NCBI RefSeq assembly: GCF_019320115.1
Contig: NC_089584.1
Location: 74,896,791-74,960,790 of the forward strand
Length of the DNA: 64,000 nt
DNA from: Miscanthus floridulus
Lineage: Eukaryota; Streptophyta; Magnoliopsida; Poales; Poaceae
Reading direction: 5' to 3'
Shown one piece after another: positions 46,311-57,000 of the stretch. Under the pieces are notes generated by a model. That model ran no database searches. It worked only from the letters and a program-made list of their open reading frames with translations, and was not told the origin of the DNA. How positions within the stretch are numbered: the first letter of the stretch is position 1; each line of letters starts with the position of its first letter. Both the position numbers and the translations under genes were made by a program.

Positions 46311-47471
46311 CCACACTTTAGTTGTCGCTACTAAGTTATGTTGTAAATGTACATGTTAAAGTAGGCAATATGTTGTTTTACTGTGTACGTCGGATCAGAC
46401 AAATGTGCATCCAATTAAGCGGCCACACCTCCCAACTTCATTCTCTTAATGATGAGTATGTTCCAGTGTATAACTGTTGCTTCTCTCTGTGATACACTAT
46501 GTCGTAGTAATCAAATGTGCAATTAATGCGCAGTTTACAATGGCAAACGGTGTCACAAAAGTCAACATGAGAACAGTGTTGTGGACTGCGTGAAAGCTCC
46601 AATGGTCATAGGATCCCTTTTCTAGGGTTCGCTTGGCCCCTGCGTTATGTCCATGTGACCCATTTTTATCCCCTTCCACACTCCATCCTCCCATGGTGGC
46701 GGCGCCCAACCAAAATAGGTTTCCATAACCTTTCCCTTACCACACTATAAGGCAGTCATCAGTGGCCACTCATAGTTGAGTGTTGGCATCGCCATTGAGG
46801 ACTACAAACGGACTCGCACCACCATGGCCTGCCGCATCTGTCACCCATGCAGCCATAGTAGAGCCATCAAAATGGATGCAAACATGCCATCGACCCACCC
46901 TAGAGAGCGAGGTGCACATGCTTCCGTATTTCAATTATGTGCTTCTGATTTGATATTTATGAATGTGGATTGTGGATTATTTAAGTTGGAAATGAGATTC
47001 AATAGTTTCCACTCCTTTGTTCTTACTTCAGATTCCTTACTTTCCATTCATTACTTTCCAAATTGCAATGAACCGATTCAAGCTGAAGAGCCCTAGGCGG
47101 AAGAAATTATTAGCCTACTTTTAGCTATAGCTGCTGCTGCAATGTAGTCTGTGTTTCGCCTCAGTGGATTACTTTGTGCCCCAGTATCATAGTGTCACTA
47201 AGATTAGGGTTTTTTATTTTGTTTTTTAGCAATAAAGTGGTTCAGATTAGTTGAAAGATTGTTATAGCTTTTTTGTTTTAGTCATTGTCTTTGTGATGGA
47301 TGGTTGTTAGATGTGTTTTCTAGTCTCAATTGAAAGCTGGTAACCCCACCTCTGGATCTTAGGCTTTGTTAAGCTATCAATAAATCCTAGTGAATGCCTT
47401 TGATCCAAAATGAACTAAAACAATAGTTTTCTAGGATTCCATTTAGCGCACATTATTAGCCTGCACTGACA
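46311..47471 (+). other. Promoter-like spacer before the second transposase, no gene
   Basis: Contains CCACACTATAAGGCAG at about 46740, which could be a TATA region for a transcript beginning just before the ATG at 46776, and an open stretch of 106 codons (46776-47096) without recognisable domains. The rest is AT-rich. A function as 5' region of the Ptta-like transposase gene is inferred from position only. Confidence 0.35.
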
Positions 47472-48300
47472 ATGTACGCCTATGAATTGGTATCTACAGC
47501 ACTAATGGTATTGACGCGGTACCGAACATCAGTACTGTGGGTTCTAGAGCAGAATCTGCATATTGAATTTCAAGGTGGAGACAATGACATTTGCCTAGTT
47601 TCACCTTTGACATTTCTAAACCTCAAAGGAAATGGAGAGGTAATTACTCATGACTCATTACATTGTCGATATACATAATGGCTACCACCAATAATTGCAA
47701 CGTTGTGATCAATGTGTAGGATTCTAGCATAGAGGAACCTATAACAAACACATTAGTTAAATAGAGGATGAAGCGATGTGGCTATAGGCTACGCACTTAC
47801 TGATTTGTCATCGAGCAATTCGATTGCATTGGAGAACCCAAGGAACCAGACACAGTGATTGCATCGTACCACAACTCCCAGGGTGCGATTGTGAGAAAAC
47901 ATGTCCCAATCAAATTTAGGTACTAGAAGAAGAGGAAAGGTCAAGAGATTGGTGTGTTACTAACAAAATCAAGCAGAAATGTTGGGAGCAGATGGTGAAA
48001 TTGTTTGAATTCAACTTGCACCCCACCGATACAGAAATTGTGATAAAACCGGCATTGCGCTGCACAGGAAAAATGGAGGTATTTTAAGCATGAGTTGTAC
48101 AAAAAACATGTGTTAAATAGAACAAAGCCAGATTGGCAAAAAGGTGAGCACCCTACTCAGCAAGCATATTGGGAAGCTTTTGTCAGTTGGAAGAAATCAG
48201 AGGAAGCTCTTGCCATTAGCAAAGTAAATACCCTCAACTCCCATAGAAATAATAACCCCCACCGCACCGGTGCTGCTTCTTTCCTGGAATGATGGGTTCA
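47472..48300 (+). pseudogene. Ptta/En-Spm-type plant transposase (second CACTA gene)
   Basis: Broken coding region. After a 68-codon open stretch at 47472 of unknown nature, the segment from about 47740 reads RCGYRLRTY, PKEPDTVIASYHNSQGAI, RKHVPIKFRY and, after a frame change, CWEQMVKLFEFNLHP, KWRYFKHELYKKHV, RTKPDWQKGEHPTQQAYWEAFVSWKKSEEALAISK. This is the profile of the plant transposase family that accompanies TNP2 in CACTA elements: a W-K-FK-L-K-Y helix, then a P-W...F..W...E. helix ending K-N/K. An intron may lie at about 48222 (AAAG before TAAATACC), but this is not certain. Stops and shifts make it inactive. The Tat-like element is inserted 300 bases further on, so the 3' end may continue beyond 60520. 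Confidence 0.7.
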
Positions 48301-48593
48301 AAGTAATGGAGGTCGATACGATCGCAAAGCAACATCCTAGTGGTCGAGATTTTAGTGCATTCTATGTAATGCATTACATGGACGGGATCATCAAATCCAC
48401 GAAACACAAACAGGTTCTTATTATACCAACACACAAATCTCTACTGATTAAATTGAATAATGTGCTCCATGTTACATTACTACAACGCTGCCTTCTTATA
48501 GTCTGTGTTGCTATCGAATACAAGGGAGCTAACCACTCGAGACATGTTTGCGCTCCAAGAATGCCTGGATACTTTTATCCTCGATGAGGCCAT
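48301..48593 (+). other. CACTA sequence up to the Tat-like insertion
   Basis: Short open stretches only. TRDMFALQECLDTFILDE near 48535-48590 may be the end of the transposase gene. It ends with the target duplication GCCAT (48589-48593). Confidence 0.35.
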
Positions 48594-50091
48594 TATCGAC
48601 ATGGAATTTTCGTCCTGTGCCGAGGGCACACGAGCAAGCCAGAATGGTCTGCTCGATGGAGTTGGAGATCTGCCTAGCTTTAGCGCAGGGGTGGCCGATC
48701 CTACACACTCCTCCTGAGACGTGCCAGTCAATTTGCCCCTACAATTGACAAGGAGAGAAAGTTTATCAGTAATTTAGGGCGGAACATGCCGGTGTTGCTA
48801 GACAGTCCTGAATGTGTGGCACTGAGAGCCGATATGAAAGGAGATCGACTAACTAGTTGATTCTAGCATATTCATAAGAATAAATCGGTTAAAGCTTATA
48901 GGGCATGGGCTAGAATCATGCAGGCCATAATACAATAATAAGATCATGGGGCTAACACATCTTTCAACCTATCTCTACTTCAACGATCTCAGAAGTGAAC
49001 TGTTCATGAAAGCGCGCAATATCGGCTAAAACAACCGATTCAGGCATAGTGCACAGTTAAGGTCATACCCTCTTAGGAACAGATCTACCAAATAACGATC
49101 CCCACTCCATGGTGCTAATAGTGGGGTGTGAGGCAGAATCACATAGGCCGTGATAACAGGCCATGGAACGGTTTTTGCTAGCCAATAGATCTACTCAAAA
49201 TCAGACACGCCTTAACCGCACGCTATGCACGATCAAGATTGATATAAAACAGCCGATAAAACATAACTCATCATTTAAAGTGCAGATTAGATCAAATTTA
49301 GATTAACAAACGATGGGTTAAACAAGATATAAGGCCGATCTAGATCAATCCCAATCAGGCAAAGTGATCTTGCTGTAATTAAATAAATAATGGAAGTAAT
49401 AAGCAATATCGGTAACTTAATGAATCTATCTGAAGGAATGCCACCCTTAGATAGAGCCGATAACTTGACCTTAATCAAGTTCGAGCAGTGGAGGTCGATC
49501 GGATCGATGTAGCCTTACTTGAACTAGACAAGAGTCGATAACTAACTTATACCAGAGTCACAGTAGAGGTCGACCAGATCGATGCAGCCGTACGAACAGA
49601 GGTATAAGCCATGACGGTTCTTATAGGCAAGCAGTGGAGGTCGACCAGATTGATGTAGCTGTACTTGCTAAAGAACTCACCGATATCTACTCTACTCCTA
49701 CTCCTAAGGGGTGGCCGGAGCCAGAAAAAGTAAATAACTTGTATTGGATTGATTGTGACTTTTACAATAGTAGGGGTTTGATATTTATACCCGGAGCCCA
49801 AAAACAAATCCTACTCGAGTATGACTCAGTACAATCTTTGGTACGAAGAAAACATTCCTATTTTACGATAACTTGGACTCTAATCTTTCCCCTTTTGTAG
49901 AGTTCGATATGTATCTTCTTAATGCCAATCGTATCTCATCATCGTTATCTGCTGACGTCATTTAAAGAGAACCGATCCCAGTGTCGCATCCAAACCAACA
50001 ATACCAATCTTTACGCAATCGACTCCTTGACTGGCACAATCTTGGAAGCCTGCGAGTTCCCACGCTCTTCTCCCAAATTTTAGTGTAAACA
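48594..50091 (-). repeat. 3' LTR of the Tat-like element
   Basis: TATCGACATGG... to ...TTTTAGTGTAAACA on the plus strand. It pairs with 58748-60515, whose TGTTGACATA start shows that this copy's TA derives from TG. It is about 270 bases shorter than its partner because of a deletion near 48885. A TATA box lies on the minus strand at about 49784-49791 (TATAAATA). A motif GTGGAGGTCGACCAGATCGA recurs three times (49489, 49563, 49634). Confidence 0.88.
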
Positions 50092-50106
50092 TATGCCCCC
50101 CAATTT
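50092..50106 (-). other. Polypurine tract of the Tat-like element
   Basis: On the element strand AATTGGGGGGCATA immediately before the TGTTTACAC start of the 3' LTR. It fixes the orientation as minus. Confidence 0.75.
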
Positions 50107-50134
50107 TGGGATAAAATGATTTTATCCCAAAATT
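50102..50134. repeat. Perfect 15-bp-stem hairpin beside the polypurine tract
   Basis: AATTTTGGGATAAAA, loop TGA, TTTTATCCCAAAATT: all 15 stem pairs are complementary. It begins ten bases inside the 3' LTR boundary and overlaps the polypurine tract. It lies upstream of the TATA box of the antisense gene. Confidence 0.9.
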
Positions 50135-50211
50135 CTAGTTCATTGGTTTACCACGTCGCAACTGTTCTATCCCAAGATATACGCATGACTCTTGACTTCC
50201 TGGCTCGAGTT

Positions 50212-50219
50212 TTATATAA
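50212..50219 (+). promoter_or_regulatory. TATA box of the antisense plant-mobile-domain gene
   Basis: TTATATAA in GAGTTTTATATAACACCCC, followed by a pyrimidine-rich stretch (TTGCTTTCTCCTTCTTTCTC, about 50258-50277) and then the ATG at 50397. Spacing and composition fit a plant core promoter and 5' UTR on the strand opposite to the retrotransposon. Confidence 0.55.
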
Positions 50220-50396
50220 CACCCCAACGGTATCTTTTCCAACCCACTCGGACTTTTTGCTTTCTCCTTCTTTCTCGAGCCAACTTTAACAGTCGACGCC
50301 GTCATCGCCAAGGCCCCAAACCCTAGCAAACCATCTGTTCCAACATGCCATCATCCAAGTGATCCTTGCCAGTTTCAAACCAATTTTTTGACTGTA

Positions 50397-53300
50397 ATGG
50401 CGACCATCGACCACATCCCTAAGGTATGTTTCTAAGTTTCCACTCTCCAATTATCTGCCGCTACCTTGTATTTCTTTTCTCCTTAAACTTATTTCATCCG
50501 ATTCCTTAGGAAATGAGGAATGAAATCTTGATTCCATCAATTGTTGCCCCCAATATCTATTTTCTTGGGCCTATGGGCAATCCTGATCCATCTAATTTCA
50601 TCCACCAAGAAACCAACCAAATCCCCTTCAAACAATCTGCAGTGGATTTGTCCTCTTGGAATACCAAAACTCTTTTCAGAAATTGTCCAAAGATGCCTAA
50701 GGGATGGAGAAATTGGTTCCGTAGGGTGTCTCAAAAAAAGGATGGAGATTGGGACCTTTATGATCTGAATCAATGCCTGACCCTCTTGTTGTCTGGGATG
50801 GAGAGGAATGATTCGCTCCTGATTTCTGCATCTTATTTTTGGTCCAATGCCCTGAATGCCTTTGTATTTGGACATGGTCCAATGACCATCACTCTGGCCG
50901 ATGTTTACATGTTGACCAGCCTTAGAATTACTGATCAATGCAGCCTTATGAGTACTTGAGTGCTGGCTCCAAGAAATTAGATAAAAAATAGCAGACTGTA
51001 TGGGATGGGCCAGTTACATTCTGAACCACGTTAAAGATGGATCAGCTGTCAACAAAAGGGAATATGTGGCCTTTCTAAACATGTGGCTGGAAAGATTCAT
51101 TTTTTGTGGGTCATCTTGTGGTCCAACCTACAATCACAAGCTCATGGCAGAGCACCTAGCATTAGGCAAGGATATCCCTCTCGGAAAGTATCTGCTAGGA
51201 GCTGCTTATCATCTGATGTACCAGGTGGCTACCCCATTACTGAAGAGTAAACTAATGCATACTGTCAGTGGCCCTTGGTGGTTAATACAACTATAGCTTA
51301 ACATATATATGCACAAGTTTGTGAGGCATAATCTCAAAAGTCTGAGTTTCCCTTCTTCCAATTTTGATGAGAAATATAGAGGTGAAGAAGGAAGAACTCA
51401 GCAGTGCATGAGCTATGGTAAGGCTGTATCGGCCATAACAATTGATTTCAGTATTGGCCATCTCTTCAAGAAGTTCTATAGAGGGTTTGGTGTAGACGTC
51501 CTAACTTGGCTACCATATGATGATGAGAATGATGGCCTTCCCATTCAAGTTTTGATTTGAGTTAGGTTGTTCGGACAATGTGGTGGCTGCAATCTTCAAT
51601 TCTTTCATCAAGCCCTGTGTTCTTACAGCCAAGTTTCATCATGGCCGTGGCAAAATGGCTATAGGCTCTTTCATTCCAGGCAACCTCCCAACATATGAAT
51701 TTTACAACCCATCTTTTGTAGCTCATCAGTTTGGTTTCGGCCAATTGCCTCATCAACTATTCTTCAAGAACATACTAAAGCCACGGGAAGATATCAGTGA
51801 AGTACTAGAAGCTAAAAGAGTTTTTCAGCTGGGATCATATCTTCCTTCCCTCTGTTTGCACAATTGGATTAGAGTCAACCTCTCTTCTACTCTCTTCGAC
51901 TCCTGGTGGCAAGAATGGCGTTCCCATCTTTTTTGTGGATCGATCCACCCTTTGTGTATAGCCCTAGATGGAGAATTTGCTTCTGACAGAGAGGTAATTT
52001 GCCATTTCTTTTCAAGAAAAATGCTTGATGAATTCCTCTTCCAACCGTCCTAATCAACCTTTTTAGGATGTTGAATTTGATCCTCTGAGCTTGGATAGGA
52101 AGGGGCGTCCTGTAGATTACCAACCACCGTGCCCGGTTTCAAGAATGGGATCGGTTGCGCCTTCACTAAAAAAATTGATGAAAACTCAGGCTACCTCTAC
52201 TATCATGACGTATCAATCTTCAAAGCGCAAGGCCACTCAAGGGACAACCCAGAAAACCACTACTGGGAAGAGACTCCACAGAACGAGGCCATCAGTTGCT
52301 CAGGTAAACAATTCATCTTCTTCTCAAAATGATATCCCATTGCTGATTTTGTTCTTTCACAGCTATCGAGCATTGTGTCCCAACCTGCCCTAGGTGTGGA
52401 ACTGCTATCCTAGGAATTTGACTCAGTATCAACTGAACCTCCATCGGTTGATCCATGAAAGGAGCCAATTTCGGTTGAAATAACTGATACTTCACAACAG
52501 CAGAAAATGTGAGTTTTATCTTTGATGCTTATTGGGGTATTTTCTTTAACTTCTTTCACTCAGTCTTTTACCCTTCATCTGACTTCTTGCTATGCTAGAT
52601 ACTTCCTGAGGAAACACTCATGCAAGAGCAGGAGTCTGACTATCTCCTTATTGAAAATAATCATGCTGTTGTCGATGTCCAAACTGTCAATTCCCCGGTC
52701 CAGCACACAACCGATGGTAAGAAAGTCATATGCTCAGCTCATTTCTTTGCAACAAACATGAATTAAAAAAATCCTTCCTTGTCATTGTAGATACCAATGC
52801 TAGAAGCTTAGAGTTGATTCAACTAGATGTTATTGGTGCATCATCAGCTGTTCCCCCTCTTCAGATAGAGGCTACTACAGAGAAGGTACTATATCCTCTT
52901 CGCCATCCACTTTGTGATAAACCGCTTCAAACCTCCTAATCAAGATTTCTGTTGTACACAGGCACTCAATCTTCTAGCCCAAAGTTATTCTTTCAATCTT
53001 GAGGAGTATTTTGATAAAGATGAAATCAGATCGTCAGCCACTTCTTCTAATGAAGCTTTGTCGGAGGAGACCAGAAATCGGCTAAGAAATATTTTGCCAA
53101 TATTCGAGAACAATATAGCTAATTTGGTCCAAGATACTGATTTAATGTAGAGAGTCTTTTTAGCCATTAAGGGTGATCCATCCCCAGCTCTCTCCAGAGT
53201 CTAGTCATCTATCTATTTTTTGAAGATCTGGCCCTAAAGGTGAAAAAGACCCAGAGGAACTTGTCTAATCATGAAGCCTTGCTGGCCAAGGGGAACTCTA

Positions 53301-53650
53301 ATAGGCAAGAGGCTAAAGAGCTAACAAAGTTGATTGATGACTTGAAGAACTCCTCCCTCAGGACTGATCCAGAGTTGTCTCAATTGGAAATCAAGCGTGC
53401 AGAACTTGAGAAGGAGCTGGAAAACATGAAGGCTACCATTGACCATCGCAAGTCCACTCTAGCCCAAATACCTGATGCCATCAAATAGAAGAAATAGAAA
53501 CTATTGGCCAAAGTAAAAGAAGGCAGAACCATCCGAAGTAGCCTTGAGAGCACTCCTGGAATAGTCGAAGAATATGAGCAAAAGATTGCAGAAGCTGATG
53601 CTATCTGGCTAGAAGTACTAAAAGTCATCCAGGGTGTTCTAAACTTGTGA
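50397..53650 (+). pseudogene. Antisense plant-mobile-domain gene with introns and coiled-coil tail
   Basis: A multi-exon gene on the strand opposite to its host retrotransposon. Exon 1, 50397-50423 (MATIDHIPK), is joined in phase 0 across a GT-AG intron (50424-50509) to exon 2 (EMRNEILIPSI). Exon 2 carries the plant mobile domain: NWFRRV, YFWSNALNAFVFGHGPMTITLADVYMLTSLRI, MGWASYILNHVKDGS, AFLNMWLERFIFC, IPLGKYLLGAAYHL, HTVSGPWWLIQ, GFGVDVLTWLPY, KMAIGSFIPGNLPTYEFYNP. Further candidate introns are 51994-52066, 52304-52362, 52509-52598, 52717-52790 and 52886-52961, all GT-AG. The last exon (ALNLLAQSYSF to VLNL) contains an E/K/L-rich coiled coil at 53240-53630. Frameshifts near 50935, 50990 and 51560 and several stops break this copy. 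PMD proteins are implicated in gene silencing in other plants; the role here is unknown. Confidence 0.8.
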
Positions 53651-54071
53651 TCTGTATGTTAACATGTGTCTTGCGTAGAACCAATGATAGCCATATTTTT
53701 TGTTGCTTTGTTATATTCCTTGTTTTTGGCTAAAGAGCCGATTTGAGAACAGTTAACTCCGTACTTCCAATCTTAATCCAATTAAGTCTGAAAACTTGGC
53801 TTTTATTAAGAGAACCCTTTGATTTTCTACCCTCAGTTGCCCAACACCATATTCTCATTGGCATTAATGAAGTGGCGCTTCGCCTTCTATTAATTGTGGT
53901 TTCCTTTTGTGCATCCCAAGGCATCCGCCTCTTTGCTTCATGTCTTCAAATACCAGCCGATGGCTTCAGCCTCGAACACATCTCCATTCACAACTATTCC
54001 TTTACTCGCCTCCACCTACCAAAACCCTGTAGTGGATTTCTTTCTCCCTTTTGTAGATCCAATCATCCTTC
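53651..54071 (+). other. Spacer between the two antisense genes, no clear gene
   Basis: Probable 3' end of the first antisense gene and promoter or 5' UTR of the second. A 131-codon open stretch (53743-54138) overlaps the next start in another frame and shows no domain. Confidence 0.35.
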
Positions 54072-54918
54072 ATGGCCGGTGATGACAATCGAGGCAAGCA
54101 CACGACGGAGGAGATCCTGGAGGAGAACATGCCAATGAACCAGTGTCTCTGACGTATGAGGTGAGATTGACATTTCCTGTTTATGATGATGAACTATTCT
54201 GACTTGCCTATAGGTTTGTTGTAAATGATAGTCTTCATCCCCTTCCTAGGGCCAGTGGGCCCTCTGATGTGGCATCTTCTGCGCCCGCCTCATCGTCGGA
54301 TTCCTCCAACTCATACAATGGTGACGATGCCTGACGCTACTTTCAAGAGTGGAGGGCGGCCTAGAAATGCTATTCCGAGGTGACTCGAGAAAATGGCTAG
54401 CTTGAGATCAGCCTCAGGCTCTCTCAAATGGCCCTTCATGCCGCCGAAGAGGAAGCCAATGTCGTTCGGGCATGGCTAGCCGAACCTGATGCCATGGTGG
54501 CGGGTAAGATGAACTCTAGGAACGCTTTTACTCCGATTTACATTGTCTTTTATGTTGACATTTCTTCTATCTTCCATGATCGTCAGCCCTGATAGTGCAG
54601 TTGGAGTCTCTCCAACTAGCGGCAAATGCAGCTATGGATGTTGTCAATGCCTGGGGCTCTCTCATCAATGCTCACCTCCACGATGTTCCATCCCGCGTTC
54701 ATGAAATCGCCCTCCACAGTGTTCGTCATGGTGCGGCGATGGCGTTGACCGCGGCGCAAGTCCAAACTGGGTACGAGCTCCATGCCATGGAGACTGGTTT
54801 CCCAATGGGCGATGGCCCTGAGGAACATGAGGACTTGCTCAAAGAATTCATTATGGCAGCGGAGGCCATAGTAGACATCACATCCACTCATAATGTAGTG
54901 AACAAGGTCTTTGATTAG
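54072..54918 (+). pseudogene. Second antisense spliced gene, function unknown
   Basis: Probable start ATG 54072 (MAGDDNRGKHTTEEILEEN). GT-AG introns are suggested at about 54161-54250 (GAG/GTGAGATTG to CCTTCCTAG) and about 54504-54587 (GGGTAAGATG to CGTCAG). The middle exon holds SSAPASSSDSSNS and a charged stretch with W. The last exon, open for over 100 codons, reads QLESLQLAANAAMDVVNAW, VPSRVHEIALHSVRHGAAMAL, ELHAMETGFPMGD and ends VNKVFD; it is alanine-rich and probably helical. One or more stops occur in the first two exons. I do not recognise the family. The location and codon use (GC-richer than neighbours) suggest a second passenger gene of the Tat-like element. Confidence 0.5.
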
Positions 54919-55429
54919 TTTGTACTTAGGATAATCCTGATGAACAAAGACTCCTGTTCTTTCATGAATGTGTCTCAATGCAATGCCTTTGTGTATGACT
55001 ATTTTTGTTTTTATTCTTTGCTCTAGAGGCGTTACATATCGTATCGGCTTTCATGTCTTTTAAGTTTCTTCATTTTTTGAACTAGAGGCAATACCTTTCT
55101 GGTACCGGCTATTAGAGCCGACGACCAAACAAATCGGCTATCAAGTGTTGATCAAATGCTAGTTTAACATCCCTTTAAATATTTTGCCATAGAACTTTTC
55201 ATACCAAAGGTTAAACGATTGATCAACCCAGGTCAAGCATCCCATTAAGAAAAATAGAATTCCTTTAAGAAACCTATCAACTCTGAATCGCACTTACGAT
55301 TCAACTTAGCATTCACATACGTCGGCCTAAACCCATCTCTAGGACTAATGCTTATTTTTCCTTAATCCAATGGCTGACATGAAGTCATGACTTTTTACTA
55401 AAATAAACTCTCAGAACCGATTGCTTGCA
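54919..55429 (-). other. Non-coding junction between the protease and antisense genes
   Basis: The stretch where reverse transcriptase would begin on the minus strand. No RT motif is visible. Words such as ATCGGCT and GAGCCGAT recur on both strands. Confidence 0.5.
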
Positions 55430-56090
55430 TCGGTTGTTGGCTTTCATTGCTAATTTTAATGAAGCCTCCTTCCCATAACTTGCCAGAAAAGCATTCGAAG
55501 TCTCCTAGTTCCTAGAAGACTAGATCAGCTGTTGCAATACTCATAGATTCATCAGCGCAAACTAGTTCAACATCATCTCTATGCCATTGAATCAAACACT
55601 GATGCATGGTCGATGGTACACAATAGTTCACATGAATCCAATCATGACCAAGGAGCAAACTATATGACCCTTTTCCATCGATGAAGAAGAATGTGGTGAG
55701 CAGAGACTTACTCCTGATTGTTAGCTCAACATTTATTGCCCCTCAGGTCTTAGATGCATTACCTCCAAAGTCCTTAAGCATCATGTCAGTCTCAATCGGA
55801 TCTCTTGGTCCCTTGCCAAGTTTACAAAAAGTGATGTAAGGCATGAGATTGATAGAAGCACCTCCGTCTACCAACATCTTGTTCATCAGCTCCCCATCAA
55901 CAAAACATTTCATATATAAGGCCTTTAAGTGCCAAAGCTTGACTGGCTTATCAAATATTGCTTGTTGTACAACCATCAACTTGGCAACTATCTCCTCATA
56001 CTCTAATTCATCAAAATCTGAATAAACTTCTTGATCTGCTGGAGCTCTGAATTTTGATGGCAACAGAAAAGCCATTTGGATATTAGCCAA
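55430..56090 (-). pseudogene. Retropepsin of the Tat-like element
   Basis: The minus-strand frame from 56090 (MANIQMAFLLPSKF) runs for 115 codons. The active-site region reads MLVDGGASINLMPY, a DGG variant seen in plant Tat-type proteases in place of the usual D-(S/T)-G, followed by KLGKGPRDPIETDMMLKDFGG. After a stop at 55743 the domain resumes in another frame: VELTIRSKSLLTTFFFIDG, SYSLLLGHDWIHVNYCVPSTMHQCLIQW. The LLLGHDWI is the C-terminal protease signature. ADLVF and ELGDFECF follow, after which pol should start but does not. Confidence 0.8.
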
Positions 56091-57000
56091 TGGTTGCTTT
56101 CTATCGGCTGTTTGCTTAGTACGCCATACTTAAGGTTTACTGGGTGCCTGAGCCTATTCCAACTCTTTATTCCTTAAGCGTTGCGCCCTTCTCTTCTGGC
56201 TCCTTGTCAAACCTCCTAGACACCATTGGCCTTCCTGCCAAACATATTCTCTTTTGTTGCCTTCCTCTTCACAATCAGCCTAGTCTTGGTCAACAACTCA
56301 TTTTCCAAGCCGATCATGAACACTTTTATTTTTTAAGCACCGATCCATGTTATTATGATGATATGCATCTTGAGCATGGATAGACCGGCAGTTGGTTTGC
56401 GATTGCCTAAACTCCCAATATTGATTACTGCATTTTGGACAGTCATGTCTGGTAGGCAACTTCAAACCTTCATTCCAGCAATGTCTGAAGAAAGGATAAT
56501 TCCAATGTGATTCGGTTTGTTTCCTTTCGTACGTCTCTTTTTCCAGTTGACGCTGGTATTCTTGATCCTTTAACCAATGCTGATAATCCTTTTCCTTCTA
56601 CCGCTGCCACTTATTTAATAGAATCCAAGATGTAACTCACGGCTTTGTCGCCCCATCTTTGACATTTCCCCCTGCTCATATCGGCTCTTTTGCTTAGCAC
56701 GATGTCTTCTAATTTCCTTGTATTCGTCGGCCAATATTTGCATCTTAGGATCGACTGTTCCAGCTTCGCTTGATTTGGTTGATGTTAGGACCTTAGTCTT
56801 TCCTTTAAGCAGCCTAGCATCAACCATGTTTTGATCTCTTAGGAAAGGATTATCATCAATTTTCATTTTCCAAGGCGTATCAAATTTGAGCCTTTCCTGC
56901 TGAATAGCCCTCTGTATATGCTGTCAAAAAGTTTTGCACTCATTAGTGGAATGAGAAGTAGCGTTATAGAACTTGCAGAATTCTTATTTTTCAATTGATC
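56091..57000 (-). pseudogene. Gag C-terminal / nucleocapsid-like region (Tat-like)
   Basis: Broken coding sequence between capsid and protease. The best stretch, 56615-56866, reads MKIDDNPFLRDQNMVDARLLKGKTKVLTS, then DPKMQILADEYKEIRRHRAKQKSRYEQ, a basic, RNA-binding-like region. Nearby, cysteine/histidine codons (for example around 56450, CH-x-C patterns in a frame with stops) may be remnants of zinc fingers. No continuous frame remains. Confidence 0.55.

Noticed and set aside
53743..54138. 131-codon ORF with hydrophobic stretches
   Set aside because: Overlaps the probable start of the second antisense gene in another frame; no domain and no splice support.
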